This document shows, piece by piece, positions 1 to 9,243 of a DNA stretch of 64,000 nucleotides. The position numbers and the translations under genes were made by a program. The stretch is from Streptococcus varani (GTDB lineage Bacteria > Bacillota > Bacilli > Lactobacillales > Streptococcaceae), in NCBI RefSeq assembly GCF_001375655.1, contig NZ_CTEN01000003.1, forward strand, positions 186,001 to 250,000, written 5' to 3'. How positions within the stretch are numbered: position 1 is the first letter of the stretch; the number at the start of each line of letters is the position of its first letter. Under the pieces are notes generated by a model. It did not search any database, was not told where the DNA came from, and saw only the letters and a program-made list of their open reading frames with translations.

Positions 1-13
1 AGGAGGTTTGGCT

Positions 14-600
14 ATGCTTCATAAGGAAAAACCAGATTACAACCGCAATCAATATGGTTTCTATACACTTGATGACCTTGTTCCAATTGATCATTTCCTT
101 CGTCAAGTTGATGAGGTGATTGATTTTAACTTCATTTATGAGTTGGTAGAGGACACCTACTCAACCGATAATGGTCGTCCGAGTTTAGATCCTGTCATGC
201 TGGTTAAAATCCCTCTTATTCAGTGCCTCTATGGTATTCGGTCCATGCGTCAAACTATCAAGGAAATCGAAGTCAATATGGCTTATCGTTGGTTTCTCGG
301 TCTTACTCTCGATGATAAGGTCCCCCACTTCACTACTTATGGGAAGAATTACAGTAGACGATTTGTGAAGATATCCGACATCAAAAAGGAATGAAGGAGC
401 TTTATCAGAAGCGTAAGGAAACCATTGAACGGCTCTTTGGAACAGCCAAAGAGTACCATAATTTGCGCTATACAAGAGAAAGAGGAAAGTCCAAAATGGA
501 AGACAAGGTTGGACTGACCTTGGCATGTCTCAATATCAAAAAACTGGTGAAAATGATGGCTGGGAAGCCTTTTTATTTTGTCCAAATCTGCCAATTTCCA
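14..600 (+). pseudogene. IS1182-family transposase remnant
   Basis: A ribosome site AGGAGG at 1-6 precedes an ATG at 14. The first part (to 394) encodes the N-terminal DUF772-type region of an IS1182-family transposase (GRPSLDPVMLVK, then a YRWFLGL motif). A second overlapping frame from about 391 encodes the conserved C-terminal end (ETIERLFGTAKEYHNLRY and a KMEDKVGLTLACLN run). The central catalytic region, normally about 250 residues, is missing and the frame changes at the join. The element is therefore an internally deleted, non-functional copy. Hairpins at about 626-652 and 661-682 probably mark its right end or act as terminators against cls. Confidence 0.8.
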
Positions 601-689
601 CCATATTTCGGCAATATACAAAAAAAGACAAACCTCAAAAATGAAGTTTGTCTACAATCTGAGACAGGCATTAGCCTGTCTGCGTTTCA

Positions 690-2237
690 CTATAATAAGG
701 GGCTGATTAAAGCAATCACTGCACCTGCTGCCCGCTTGTACCATGGGTAATTTTTCCTGAATCCCTCTAGTGTAATCTCTTTGGCTTGGGCGAAGGAATC
801 CTCGAAATCACGAGAAATATCAGCCATCACTTGGCGGTGATTATAGATATAGAGTCCACACTCAAAATTGAGATAAAAGCTTCTAAAATCGAGGTTAACC
901 GTTCCAACACATGCTTTTCTATTGTCCACTAAGACAACCTTAGAATGAACAAATCCCGGCATGTATTCGTAAATCTCAATTCCAGCTTCCAAATATATCT
1001 CAAAGTCCGTTCTGGCAACCAAGTAAGGCATTTGCTTATCATAGATATGCGGTAGAAGAACCCGAACTTTTACCCCTCGTTTAGCCGCATAAATCAGGCT
1101 TTCTTGCATCTCATCATCTAAGACCAGATAGGGTGTCATAATACAAATTGACTGTTGAGCGGAATGAAACATATCCAAATAGACCCTCTTAGCAACGGCA
1201 TCATTATCAAAAGGACTCTCACCATAAGCAAGAAAGTAGGAATCCGACCCGATCTGAATATTTTCTCTTTGATGGTGTTCTTCCAAATAAGACAAATCAT
1301 TATGATCTGATTTTTCATCAAAATTCCACATTTGGAGAAACATCAGAGTGAAGTTAGCAATAACTTCTCCAGTGACGCGGATATTGGCATCTTTCCAGTA
1401 GCCGAAGCGTTCGATTCGATTGATATATTCATCCGCTAAATTGGCACCACCCGTATAAGCAATTTCGCCATCAATGACAGTAATTTTCCGGTGATCTCGA
1501 TTGTTTTGGACAGTGGAGAGAGCAGGTATAATCTGAGAGAAAACCTTTGCCTTGATACCTAGTTTCCGCAAACTTTTGTAATAATTGTAGGGGAGATTAT
1601 TGAGTGAGTTCATACCGTCATACATAAAACGGACCTCTACCCCTTGGTCAGCTTTTTCTTTGAGAATCTCAAGCACGGTTTCCCACATATAGCCAAAATC
1701 AACAATATAGTATTCCATAAAAATGTATTTTTTAGCTTGATGCAAATCGACCAAAAGATCCTCAAACCAGTCCTCACCTGAAGGATAATAACGAGCATCG
1801 GAATTGGCATGAAGGGCATAGCCCACATGTTCGCTCAGATAATGAGCTAATTTGAGTTGTTCCTTATCCTTATCACCCAAGCCACTCATGACTTTATAGG
1901 AGGTATGTCCATACTCCTTTAAAGCATCCGCCTGTTTTTGGAAATTTTTGCGGTAGCGCCTGGTTTCAATATTGGATTGAAGAATAAAGTAAAAGAGCGC
2001 TCCAAAGATGGGAACCCCCATCACAAAAAGGATCCAAGTCAGCTTAAAACTAGCATTCATGGGGCGGTTAACTATGGTGATAGCTACAATGATGGAAAAA
2101 ATCTGTAAAACGATAAAGAGAGTAGGCATGTAGGCCGTCACTGACGTTACTGCCCAGAATATGGAGACAACGGTGATCAGTAGCAAAAGTAAAACAATAA
2201 AGACCCGACTGTAAATTAGACGCCAAATTCTTTTCAT
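690..2237 (-). CDS. cls: Cardiolipin synthase
   Basis: Membrane phospholipase-D-family synthase that condenses phosphatidylglycerol into cardiolipin. About 515 residues, the usual length. Two N-terminal hydrophobic segments (about residues 5-60) are followed by two HKD catalytic motifs: HRKITVID near residue 250 and HSKVVLVD near residue 430. I place the start at 2237, not at the upstream ATG at 2252, because GGGAGGA lies just before this second ATG (MKRIWRLIYS). It is monocistronic between two transposase remnants. An extended -10 (TGTTATAAT) lies at 2269-2274. The 3' end runs into the hairpins at the edge of the left IS remnant. Confidence 0.93.
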   Translation of the reverse strand: MKRIWRLIYSRVFIVLLLLLITVVSIFWAVTSVTAYMPTLFIVLQIFSIIVAITIVNRPMNASFKLTWILFVMGVPIFGALFYFILQSNIETRRYRKNFQKQADALKEYGHTSYKVMSGLGDKDKEQLKLAHYLSEHVGYALHANSDARYYPSGEDWFEDLLVDLHQAKKYIFMEYYIVDFGYMWETVLEILKEKADQGVEVRFMYDGMNSLNNLPYNYYKSLRKLGIKAKVFSQIIPALSTVQNNRDHRKITVIDGEIAYTGGANLADEYINRIERFGYWKDANIRVTGEVIANFTLMFLQMWNFDEKSDHNDLSYLEEHHQRENIQIGSDSYFLAYGESPFDNDAVAKRVYLDMFHSAQQSICIMTPYLVLDDEMQESLIYAAKRGVKVRVLLPHIYDKQMPYLVARTDFEIYLEAGIEIYEYMPGFVHSKVVLVDNRKACVGTVNLDFRSFYLNFECGLYIYNHRQVMADISRDFEDSFAQAKEITLEGFRKNYPWYKRAAGAVIALISPLL

Positions 2238-2268
2238 GACTTCCTCCCTCATTTTTATGTATTAAGAC

Positions 2269-2277
2269 ATTATAACA
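2269..2277 (-). promoter_or_regulatory. Extended -10 promoter of cls
   Basis: On the minus strand TGTTATAAT is a TGnTATAAT extended -10 element, about 32 bp upstream of the chosen cls start. No good -35 is visible at 17 bp, which is common for extended -10 promoters. Confidence 0.5.
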
Positions 2278-2473
2278 AATTTCCCTTTGAAATACTAGGA
2301 AAGACTGAAGAGAACCATTCCCCTTGTTGCCTTTTTCTCATAATTTCGCATATTTTTAAAAAGAATGGAGAGTGAACTTGTCCGCAGAATGGTATTTTTC
2401 TAACCTTGACTAGTCATTTCAAAGCTAATCTTGAAAAAAGGGCGCACTTGGCCCTTGTAAGTGGAGGGATTTT

Positions 2474-2854
2474 TTAAACAACCCAACTCGCCAGATGCGC
2501 TTGGTTTCCAGTCTTCAACTTTGCCAGGGCAAAGCCAATCATGACAAGAAAACTCATACTGATAGCTAACCTCATCTTCTTCAGGCCTCGAATGGTATGA
2601 TTCTCAAAACGAAAATCCCTATTCATATTCAGATGCCGTATCAATTGTTGGTCGGTTTCCAGCTGTAAAATAAATTTAGACACGTAGGCGATGAAGTAAG
2701 ATTGAACACTGTAATCTCGACGTCCATGACGACGTCTTTCTTCCAGACACTGGAAGAGGTTGGTTTCTGGCAAACCATCCAGAACAGTCAAAATTTTTTC
2801 TAGATCGCCCATTTCATGGTCCTCAAAGAGGTTGAGTTGTGTTATAATTTTCAT
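2474..2854 (-). pseudogene. Internally deleted transposase remnant
   Basis: A 126-residue frame joins the N-terminal part of a DDE transposase (LNLFEDHEMGDLEKIL, with a GRRDYSVQSYF motif where full-length relatives have GRNDYPVRAMW) directly to its C-terminal tail (MNRDFRFENHTIRGLKKM, then a hydrophobic end). The central catalytic domain is absent, so it cannot transpose. It has a plausible start and ribosome site (GAGGT before the ATG at 2854). The frame has stayed open despite the deletion. A GC-rich hairpin (AAGGGC/GCCCTT) lies downstream near 2440. Confidence 0.65.
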
Positions 2855-2928
2855 GTGAGACCTCGCTAATAGCTATAGTTGCACTACTATTATAACGCTT
2901 TGACGTTGAATGATGGCTCATAAAGGGA

Positions 2929-2962
2929 AAAATCGCTACAGACCGTGGCGATTTTTCTTTTT
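2929..2962. terminator. Bidirectional terminator after his operon
   Basis: AAAATCGCTAC and GTGGCGATTTT arms around a short loop, with T-rich runs on both sides. It lies about 80 bp beyond the hisE stop and would end the his operon on the minus strand. Confidence 0.7.
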
Positions 2963-3040
2963 AGGTGATCCTTAAACCTTGATAAATCTAAGTTCAAGAA
3001 AAAGGGGAATGATTCGAAGAAAAAAAGCACCCTTCGGTAC

Positions 3041-3355
3041 TTAATAATCAGAAATTTTTTGTCGTTCCTCAACCTTGCTTTTCTTTCCTTGGCGAGACTG
3101 GAGGACCCTATTGACATCATCTAGTTGAACACCTGTTTCCACCAGCATGACAGCCAAATGGTAGAGAATATCCGCAGTTTCCATGGCAATCTCTTTCTGA
3201 TCCGCATTTTTAGCCGCAATCACCACTTCCGTAGCTTCTTCGCCAACTTTTTTCAAAATCTTATCCAGACCTTTTTCAAAAAGATAAGTGGTATAAGAGC
3301 CTTCTTTGGGATTGTTTTTCCGATTTAAAGCTTCTTTATAAAGTGTTTCTAACAT
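3041..3355 (-). CDS. hisE: Phosphoribosyl-ATP pyrophosphatase
   Basis: Last gene of the his operon. It hydrolyses phosphoribosyl-ATP to phosphoribosyl-AMP, the second step of histidine synthesis. The 104-residue protein is an all-alpha MazG-like enzyme: KVGEEATEVVIAAK (about residues 36-49) and ETADILYHL (about 58-67) are the metal-binding helices of the family. HisE and HisI are separate genes here, not a HisIE fusion. The gap to hisI is about 26 bp. Confidence 0.93.
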   Translation of the reverse strand: MLETLYKEALNRKNNPKEGSYTTYLFEKGLDKILKKVGEEATEVVIAAKNADQKEIAMETADILYHLAVMLVETGVQLDDVNRVLQSRQGKKSKVEERQKISDY

Positions 3356-3381
3356 GTGAACTCCTTTTTAAACGTAACCCA

Positions 3382-3705
3382 TTATTCTAAAATCCTATTG
3401 AGAAAGCAGGAATATTCTCCTGTATGGCAAGCAGCACCCATTTGTTCAACCGAAATCAAGAGGGTATCTAGATCACAGTCAGTCTTGATGGATTTGACCT
3501 GCTGATAATGCCCTGATGTGGCACCTTTATGCCAGACTTCATTACGAGAGCGGCTCCAGTAGTGCATGGTTTTGGTTTCTAAAGTCAGCTGGTAGGACTC
3601 TTCATTCATATAGGCCAACATAAGCACTTGTCCTGTCTGGTAATCTGTCACGATAACAGGTATCAGTCCCCCTTGTTTGTCAAAGTCCAATTTGATTTTT
3701 GTCAT
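3382..3705 (-). CDS. hisI: Phosphoribosyl-AMP cyclohydrolase
   Basis: Zinc enzyme that opens the adenine ring of phosphoribosyl-AMP, third step of histidine synthesis. The 107-residue length is typical for the monofunctional enzyme. Visible signatures are [30 protein letters not shown] (the catalytic and substrate-binding block), DCDxD (metal) and the zinc cysteines in [11 protein letters not shown] near the C-terminus. Its start overlaps the hisF stop by four bases, so translation is probably coupled. Confidence 0.95.
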   Translation of the reverse strand: MTKIKLDFDKQGGLIPVIVTDYQTGQVLMLAYMNEESYQLTLETKTMHYWSRSRNEVWHKGATSGHYQQVKSIKTDCDLDTLLISVEQMGAACHTGEYSCFLNRILE

Positions 3706-4460
3706 AGGCGCACCTCGATTTCAGCTGCTTGCATGGCTTGCTTGGTTTGACCAATTGTTATCTCACCAAAATGGTAAATAGAGGCTGCCAAGGCTCCAGT
3801 TGCTGGTGTTTTCTGGAAGACTTCCACCATGTGTTCATTGTTTCCAGCTCCACCTGATACGATGATGGGCACATCCACAACTGCCGCTACAGCATTGAGC
3901 ATGCCCAAATCAAAGCCAGACTTGGTCCCATCCTTATCCATAGAGGTCAGGAAAATCTCACCCGCGCCCAGTGCAACGGCTTCTTTTGCCCAATCAATCA
4001 AGTTGATGCCCGTATCCTTACGACCACCTGCCACGTAGACATGCCAGCTGCCATCTTCTTCCTGACGACCATCAATGGCGACTACCACACATTGGTTGCC
4101 AAATTTTTCCGCACAGTCTTTGATGAGTTGAGGATTAGCAATAGCAGATGAATTGACAGCTACCTTGTCGGCACCAGCTTTGAGCATCCTGTTCATATCC
4201 TCAACTGAGCGAATACCGCCGCCAACTGTAAAGGGAATAAAAACCTGATCAGCTACTTGACGGACCATTTCGACCGTGGTATCACGTTCTTCGTGAGTTG
4301 CAGTGATATCCAAGAAAACCAATTCGTCACAACCCGCCTCATAATAGGCACGAGCAGCATCAACAGGATCACCAACATCTGTCAGATTAACAAAATTAAC
4401 CCCTTTGACGACTCGACCATCCTTGACATCTAAACAAGGAATAATTCTTTTTTTCAACAT
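3702..4460 (-). CDS. hisF: Imidazole glycerol phosphate synthase cyclase subunit
   Basis: TIM-barrel cyclase that uses ammonia from HisH to make imidazole glycerol phosphate and AICAR. The 252-residue length is standard. It begins [20 protein letters not shown], with catalytic Asp in CLDVKDG and the second catalytic Asp in the [14 protein letters not shown] loop; the phosphate-binding loops VGGGIRS and VSGGAGN are both present. hisF starts 2 bp after the hisA stop and overlaps hisI by 4 bp. Confidence 0.97.
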   Translation of the reverse strand: MLKKRIIPCLDVKDGRVVKGVNFVNLTDVGDPVDAARAYYEAGCDELVFLDITATHEERDTTVEMVRQVADQVFIPFTVGGGIRSVEDMNRMLKAGADKVAVNSSAIANPQLIKDCAEKFGNQCVVVAIDGRQEEDGSWHVYVAGGRKDTGINLIDWAKEAVALGAGEIFLTSMDKDGTKSGFDLGMLNAVAAVVDVPIIVSGGAGNNEHMVEVFQKTPATGALAASIYHFGEITIGQTKQAMQAAEIEVRL

Positions 4461-4462
4461 GA

Positions 4463-5182
4463 TTAGCCTCCAAAACTTTTCAGCTCTTCTAAAGTGATAT
4501 TCCCATTATAGTAGGCTTTCCCGACAATAGTCCCTGCTACTCCAATCTCAGCCAAGGCATCTAAATCAGACAGCTGGGCGATACCACCTGAGGCAATGAC
4601 TTTTGCAGTCGTTAAGGCCGTAACCAAATTCTCATAATGTTCAAGGTTTGGCCCGGTCAAGGTTCCATCACGATTTACATCTGTGTAGACGAAGAGCTGA
4701 ACGCCCATTTTTTCCATTGCTATGGCTAGGCTAATATAGTCCACATTACTGGTTTCCAACCACCCTTCTGTCGCTACAAAACCGTCCTTAGCATCGATAC
4801 CGACCACAATTTTATCAGCACCAAATCTCTCAATAGCTTCTTTGACAAAAGTTGGGTTTCTGACCGCCATAGAGCCAATAATCACACGATCGATCCCGAC
4901 ATTGAGATAGTCTTGGATTTGTTCCAAGGTGCGGATACCACCACCAACTTCAACCCCTAAACCAGTTGCTACTTTAAGGGCAGCAATCAGGTCACGGTTG
5001 GTGGCTTTGCCATCCAAAGCACCATCTAAATCAACGACATGAATAAAGTCAATGCCAGCGTCCGCAAATATGCGGGCTTGGCCAAGAACGTCCGGATTGA
5101 CAATCGTCTCTTGATTAAAATCTCCTTTGAAGAGACGAACTGCCTGACCGTCTCTAATGTCAATTGCAGGTAATATGTTCAT
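4463..5182 (-). CDS. hisA: ProFAR isomerase
   Basis: TIM-barrel isomerase for 5'-ProFAR, homologous to HisF. About 239 residues. It starts [20 protein letters not shown], contains the catalytic Asp in AIDIRDG and the [11 protein letters not shown] loop, and has VGGGIRT and ASGGIAQ phosphate-binding loops. Two adjacent ATGs exist (5185 and 5182); the second is better spaced from GGAG. A 186-bp gap with a hairpin-forming repeat separates it from hisH, unlike the tight spacing elsewhere in the operon. Confidence 0.95.
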   Translation of the reverse strand: MNILPAIDIRDGQAVRLFKGDFNQETIVNPDVLGQARIFADAGIDFIHVVDLDGALDGKATNRDLIAALKVATGLGVEVGGGIRTLEQIQDYLNVGIDRVIIGSMAVRNPTFVKEAIERFGADKIVVGIDAKDGFVATEGWLETSNVDYISLAIAMEKMGVQLFVYTDVNRDGTLTGPNLEHYENLVTALTTAKVIASGGIAQLSDLDALAEIGVAGTIVGKAYYNGNITLEELKSFGG

Positions 5183-5203
5183 CATTTTCTCCTTTTTTCA
5201 AAA

Positions 5204-5294
5204 ATTTTTTTGAGACTCACCTTAAGTGGTGGCGCCGTCGCTGCTTGTTAAAGACAATCTCCATGACTAACTTTTGATCCCACGGTCTCAAAAG
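5204..5294. repeat. Intergenic hairpin repeat hisH-hisA
   Basis: Arms TTTTGAGAC and GTCTCAAAA (about 5206 and 5284) enclose CTTAAGTGG and a later CCCAC. The same CTTAAGTGGTG core and nested-arm layout recur at 6583-6640 between serB and hisB, so both are probably copies of one short streptococcal intergenic repeat. A separate hairpin AGAGAAGC/GCTTCTCT follows near 5334-5352. Confidence 0.5.
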
Positions 5295-5371
5295 ATTGCT
5301 TTCCAGTCACCATAGAGGTAAGTATCGATTCTAGAGAAGCACCGCTTCTCTAACTCATCGCAAGATTCTGT

Positions 5372-5977
5372 TTACTGACAAAGATTCACAAATTTTTCGA
5401 TGATTCCTAAGCCGATATCTCCTGATTTTTCGGGATGAAACTGGGCACCAAATACCTTTTCCTTATGAATCATAGCTGGTATTTGAATGCCATAGTCTGC
5501 AACCACATCAATGTATTGTCTGGGAACATCTGTGAAAAAAGAATGAACAAAATAGACATCCTTGTCCTCTAAACCAGCTGTCAAGGCTGTTGCTTGCTGA
5601 ACGTGCAGGTTGTTCCAGCCCGTATGAGGAACCGGTTTTTCCTTGTTGGCTGGAATAGCTCGACAGACACCTGGAATAAAGCCAAGACCTTGCGTTTCTT
5701 CGTGTTCCAATCCCTGTTCAGTCAAGAGCTGCATCCCTAGACAAATCCCCAAAAGTGGTGTTCCCTTGGCGACAGCCTCTTTGATGACAGAGACCAAACC
5801 TCTTTCTTCTAGCTCTTTCATGGCTGTTGGGTAGGCTCCGACGCCTGGCAAAATCAAGCCACTAGCAGACAGGATTTTTTCAGGATCAGCCGACAATTCC
5901 GCAGGAATGCCGAGTTTTCTCAAAGCCCGTAAAACGTTAGCAGTATTGCCCGCATCATAATCAATGACAAGAATCAT
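5372..5977 (-). CDS. hisH: Imidazole glycerol phosphate synthase glutaminase subunit
   Basis: Class I glutamine amidotransferase that feeds ammonia to HisF. About 201 residues. The nucleophile Cys is in LLGICLGMQLL, and the catalytic His/Glu pair is in FGAQFHPEKSG. A longer open frame begins at 6040, but I start at the ATG at 5977 (MILVIDYDAGN). The family begins there, and AAAGGG lies 10 bp upstream just inside the hisB end. This start follows the hisB stop by one base. Confidence 0.95.
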   Translation of the reverse strand: MILVIDYDAGNTANVLRALRKLGIPAELSADPEKILSASGLILPGVGAYPTAMKELEERGLVSVIKEAVAKGTPLLGICLGMQLLTEQGLEHEETQGLGFIPGVCRAIPANKEKPVPHTGWNNLHVQQATALTAGLEDKDVYFVHSFFTDVPRQYIDVVADYGIQIPAMIHKEKVFGAQFHPEKSGDIGLGIIEKFVNLCQ

Positions 5978-5978
5978 A

Positions 5979-6563
5979 TTAGAGCATCCCTTTCGTTGAA
6001 TTGACACCCTTGATATCCGGGTTGATGGTGATGGCTTCACGTAGGGCGTGACCAGTTGCCTTGAAAAGACTCTCCGCCTTGTGGTGGTTATTTTTTCCGT
6101 GCAAAATCTTAAGATGCAGATTCATCTGGACATTGAAGGCCAGAGCCTGAAAGAATTCTTCCACCAATTCGGTGTCAAATGTGCCGAGTTTTGGGTTATC
6201 AAAAGCGCAATCAAAGACCAAGTAGGAACGACCAGATAAATCTAGGCTAGACAGGCCAAGTGTTTCATCCATGGGAACAAAAGAGGTACCATAACGATTG
6301 ATACCCGCCTTATCCCCAAGTGCTTCTTTGATAGCCTGTCCCAAAACAATGCCGACATCTTCTACCGTGTGGTGACTGTCCACATGCAAATCCCCATCCA
6401 CTTTGACGACCAGCGAAATGCGGCTATGACGGGCAAAGAGAAGGAGCATATGGTCAAAAAATCCAACACCCGTATCAATGTCAACTGGCTCCTGAGCATC
6501 CAAGTTCAAACTCAGCTTGATTTTGGTTTCAAATGTGTTGCGTTCAATGCTTGCTTTTCTCAT
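5979..6563 (-). CDS. hisB: Imidazoleglycerol-phosphate dehydratase
   Basis: Manganese enzyme that makes imidazole acetol phosphate. The 194-residue protein carries only the dehydratase domain: [15 protein letters not shown] and [18 protein letters not shown] are the two metal-binding histidine clusters, repeated as [15 protein letters not shown]. There is no fused phosphatase domain of the enterobacterial HisB type, so another protein must dephosphorylate histidinol phosphate. The SerB-like neighbour is the obvious candidate. Confidence 0.96.
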   Translation of the reverse strand: MRKASIERNTFETKIKLSLNLDAQEPVDIDTGVGFFDHMLLLFARHSRISLVVKVDGDLHVDSHHTVEDVGIVLGQAIKEALGDKAGINRYGTSFVPMDETLGLSSLDLSGRSYLVFDCAFDNPKLGTFDTELVEEFFQALAFNVQMNLHLKILHGKNNHHKAESLFKATGHALREAITINPDIKGVNSTKGML

Positions 6564-6582
6564 GTTTTATCCTTTTCTTTTT

Positions 6583-6640
6583 TGATATTTTTCTTAAGTG
6601 GTGATGTCATCACGCTTTTCACCACGGCGAAAAATATCGG
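6583..6640. repeat. Nested hairpin repeat serB-hisB
   Basis: Outer arms GATATTTTTC and GAAAAATATC pair perfectly over 10 bp; inner arms GTGGTGA and TCACCAC pair over 7 bp. It sits in the only other long gap of the operon and shares CTTAAGTGGTG with the copy at 5204. It could modulate distal his mRNA, or be a small mobile repeat. Confidence 0.55.
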
Positions 6641-6674
6641 GAAGCACAAGCCAAAGGCTTGCGGGTTGTTCATT

Positions 6675-7316
6675 TTAAAGACTGTCTACTATCTCAATCA
6701 CTTTGTACAAATCGGGTTCATTGATTTGATAAGGGGCTTCTTTGCGCACCAGTGGTTTGGCACAGAAGGCGATGCCGATGCCAGCTTTGTGAATCATAGG
6801 CAGGTCGTTGGCTCCGTCCCCCATAGCGATGGTTTGGTCCAAAGTCAAGTTATTTTCTGCTGCCCATTGGCAGAGTTTTTCTACCTTGACATCCTTGGTC
6901 ACGATATCGCCATAAGTTTTTCCGGTCAAGACTCCATCAACAACTTCCAAGTGGTTGGCTTTGACATAATCAATCCCAATTTCCTCCGCCAAGCGGTCCA
7001 CCGTTTCATGAAAGCCACCTGAAACCAAGCCAACCTTGTAACCACGCGCATGGAGCTCATCGACCAATTCCTTGGCACCTTTATTGAAATGGATGCGGGC
7101 AAAAACCTTGTCAAAAATAGATTCTGGCAAACCTTTAAGGGTAGCTACTCGCTCCTCCAGAGCTTCTTTGAAATCTAGTTCCCCACGCATAGCACGCTCT
7201 GTGATGTCCGCGACTAATTCCCCAACACCGGCTTCTTCTCCTAATAAATCAATTACTTCTTCTTGGACCAATGTGGAATCCACATCCATGACCAATAATC
7301 CTTTAGTTTCTGTCAT
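6675..7316 (-). CDS. serB: SerB-like HAD phosphatase in his operon
   Basis: HAD-superfamily phosphatase of SerB type, 213 residues. Motif I is MDVDSTLVQEE near residue 10, motif II LVSGG near 98, and the motif III/IV region is AMGDGANDLPMI near 165. The sequence reads as phosphoserine phosphatase. It overlaps hisD by 14 bp inside the his operon, where a histidinol-phosphate phosphatase is otherwise missing. I infer that it may hydrolyse histidinol phosphate, serine phosphate, or both. The gene symbol reflects homology and not proven substrate. Confidence 0.85.
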   Translation of the reverse strand: MTETKGLLVMDVDSTLVQEEVIDLLGEEAGVGELVADITERAMRGELDFKEALEERVATLKGLPESIFDKVFARIHFNKGAKELVDELHARGYKVGLVSGGFHETVDRLAEEIGIDYVKANHLEVVDGVLTGKTYGDIVTKDVKVEKLCQWAAENNLTLDQTIAMGDGANDLPMIHKAGIGIAFCAKPLVRKEAPYQINEPDLYKVIEIVDSL

Positions 7317-8586
7317 TTCTTACCTCAATCGCTCTGGCATGAGCTTGCAGACCTTCTGCATAGGCCAGGCTTGTAATATCTTTTTCTGCCGCATGAATAG
7401 CGGCTTTACTGTATTGTGTGTACTGGATGCGTTTGATAAAATCATGAACCCCCAGAGCCGATGAAAAGCGGCTAGTTGCCGTTGTTGGCAAAACATGGTT
7501 GGTACCAGCATAATAGTCCCCAATGGGTTCACTGGTGTAATGTCCTAAGAAAATAGAACCTGCATTTTCAACCTTGTCCAGATAATCATAGGCATGATTC
7601 ATGGCGATTTCCAGGTGTTCCGGTGCTACCAGATTCATGAGTTCGAACATGCTATCCACATCTTCCGCAAGGATGATGCGACCATTCTTTTCTATAGACG
7701 GTCTAGCAATGGCTTCCCGCTCCAAGGTTTGCAGTTGCTGTTCAAGCTCCACTTCCACTGCATCGGCCAGTTTTTCTGAGTTAGTGACCAGGATGGCACG
7801 TGCCAAAATATCATGTTCAGCCTGTGAAAGCAAATCAGCCGCCACATAAGCTGGATTGGCAGATTCATCCGCGATAATCCCAATTTCAGAAGGACCCGCA
7901 ATCATGTCAATCCCAACAATACCAAAAACTTGCTTCTTGGCCGTGGCGACAAAGATGTTACCGGGTCCTGTAATCTTGTCCACTTTGGGAATGCTTTCAG
8001 TTCCATAGGCTAGAGCCGCAATGCCTTGCGCTCCTCCAACTTGAAAAATCTTATCCACACCAGCTAATTTAGCTGCCACTAGGATGGCTGGTACAAATTC
8101 TTTCTGCGGTGGGGTAATCATGATAATCTCTTTAACACCTGCAATCTTGGCTGGAATAACATTCATGAGGACTGAAGAGGGATAGGCTGCTGTTCCACCG
8201 GGGACATAAACCCCTACACGTTCGATTGGCCGAATCAGTTGCCCTCGGAGTACGCCATCGCTTGGCTGATCCTCAAACCCTTTTTCCAACTGCTGGCAGT
8301 GGTAGGACTCGATATTGCCCTTGGCATTTTTAAGGGCAGCCAAGACATCCTGATCCACCTTGTCAAAAGCCTGGTCAATCAAGTCTTGACTAACTTGCAA
8401 TTCATCTAGGTCTATTTTATCAAATTTGGCTGAATAATGGCGCAGCGCCTCATCACCGCCCGTTCGGACATGCGCAATGATATCCTCAACAAGTTCCTCT
8501 ACATCACTATTTTGCTGCGACAATTCCAATTGCTCCATATAAAGAAGTTGGGCAATTTCCTGGTTACTTCCTATTAAACGTTTCAT
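7303..8586 (-). CDS. hisD: Histidinol dehydrogenase
   Basis: Zinc- and NAD-dependent enzyme catalysing the last two oxidations to histidine. 427 residues, normal length. The family block [18 protein letters not shown], the [14 protein letters not shown]/substrate loop, LLSQAEHD (metal ligands) and APEHLEI are all visible, as is [12 protein letters not shown] near the C-terminus. It overlaps hisG by 4 bp and the SerB-like gene by 14 bp, so the three are tightly coupled. Confidence 0.96.
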   Translation of the reverse strand: MKRLIGSNQEIAQLLYMEQLELSQQNSDVEELVEDIIAHVRTGGDEALRHYSAKFDKIDLDELQVSQDLIDQAFDKVDQDVLAALKNAKGNIESYHCQQLEKGFEDQPSDGVLRGQLIRPIERVGVYVPGGTAAYPSSVLMNVIPAKIAGVKEIIMITPPQKEFVPAILVAAKLAGVDKIFQVGGAQGIAALAYGTESIPKVDKITGPGNIFVATAKKQVFGIVGIDMIAGPSEIGIIADESANPAYVAADLLSQAEHDILARAILVTNSEKLADAVEVELEQQLQTLEREAIARPSIEKNGRIILAEDVDSMFELMNLVAPEHLEIAMNHAYDYLDKVENAGSIFLGHYTSEPIGDYYAGTNHVLPTTATSRFSSALGVHDFIKRIQYTQYSKAAIHAAEKDITSLAYAEGLQAHARAIEVRNDRN

Positions 8587-9230
8587 TGAAAAGGCACCTC
8601 CTCATTTCCGACAATAGATTCGATTTTTTGGATAAAACGCGTGACTTCTGCCTTATTTTTCAGGGCAGCCTTGTTAACGATAAGACGAGTTGAAATACGG
8701 CAAATATCCTCATAGACTTTCAGACCGTTTGCTACAAGTGTATTACCTGTCTCAACAATATCAACAATGGCATCAGCCAATCCAATAACAGGGGCAATTT
8801 CAACAGAGCCTTGAATGGAGATAATTTCCACATCTTCCCCTTTTTGATTGAAAAACTCACGAGCCACAGTCGGGTATTTGGTCGCAATCCGCTTACGCTT
8901 ATGGTCGCTTGGCTGGTAGTCTTCTGTTGAAGCCAAGGAAAACTTACAAAGTCCGACATTTAAATCCAACATTTCTAGATAGCCGGATGGGTGTTCCATC
9001 AGGACATCTTTCCCCACAATCCCCAAATCAGCCACCCCGTGACGAACATAAGTTGTGACATCTGCTGCCTTGACCAAGAGAAAACGAAATTTTTTATCCG
9101 GACTTTCAAAGATGAGATTCCTCCCTTTATTGGCCATAAAGGACAAATCAAAATCGGCTTTTTCTAGTAATTTTAGGGTATCTTTTTCAATTCTCCCCTT
9201 GGTCAGAGCGATGGTAATTTGCTTGCTCAT
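8583..9230 (-). CDS. hisG: ATP phosphoribosyltransferase catalytic subunit (short form)
   Basis: First committed enzyme of histidine synthesis. The 215-residue length shows the short HisG lacking the C-terminal ACT-like regulatory domain; such forms need HisZ for activity and feedback control. Visible signatures include [18 protein letters not shown] at the N-terminus, [11 protein letters not shown] and the PRPP-binding loop [12 protein letters not shown]. hisZ lies immediately upstream (13-bp gap), consistent with a HisGZ complex. Confidence 0.95.
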   Translation of the reverse strand: MSKQITIALTKGRIEKDTLKLLEKADFDLSFMANKGRNLIFESPDKKFRFLLVKAADVTTYVRHGVADLGIVGKDVLMEHPSGYLEMLDLNVGLCKFSLASTEDYQPSDHKRKRIATKYPTVAREFFNQKGEDVEIISIQGSVEIAPVIGLADAIVDIVETGNTLVANGLKVYEDICRISTRLIVNKAALKNKAEVTRFIQKIESIVGNEEVPFQ

Positions 9231-9243
9231 ATGGCTTCTCCTT

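Noticed and set aside
2890..3120. 76-codon frame overlapping hisE
   Set aside because: Overlaps hisE and its terminator in another frame; Phe/Lys-rich shadow.
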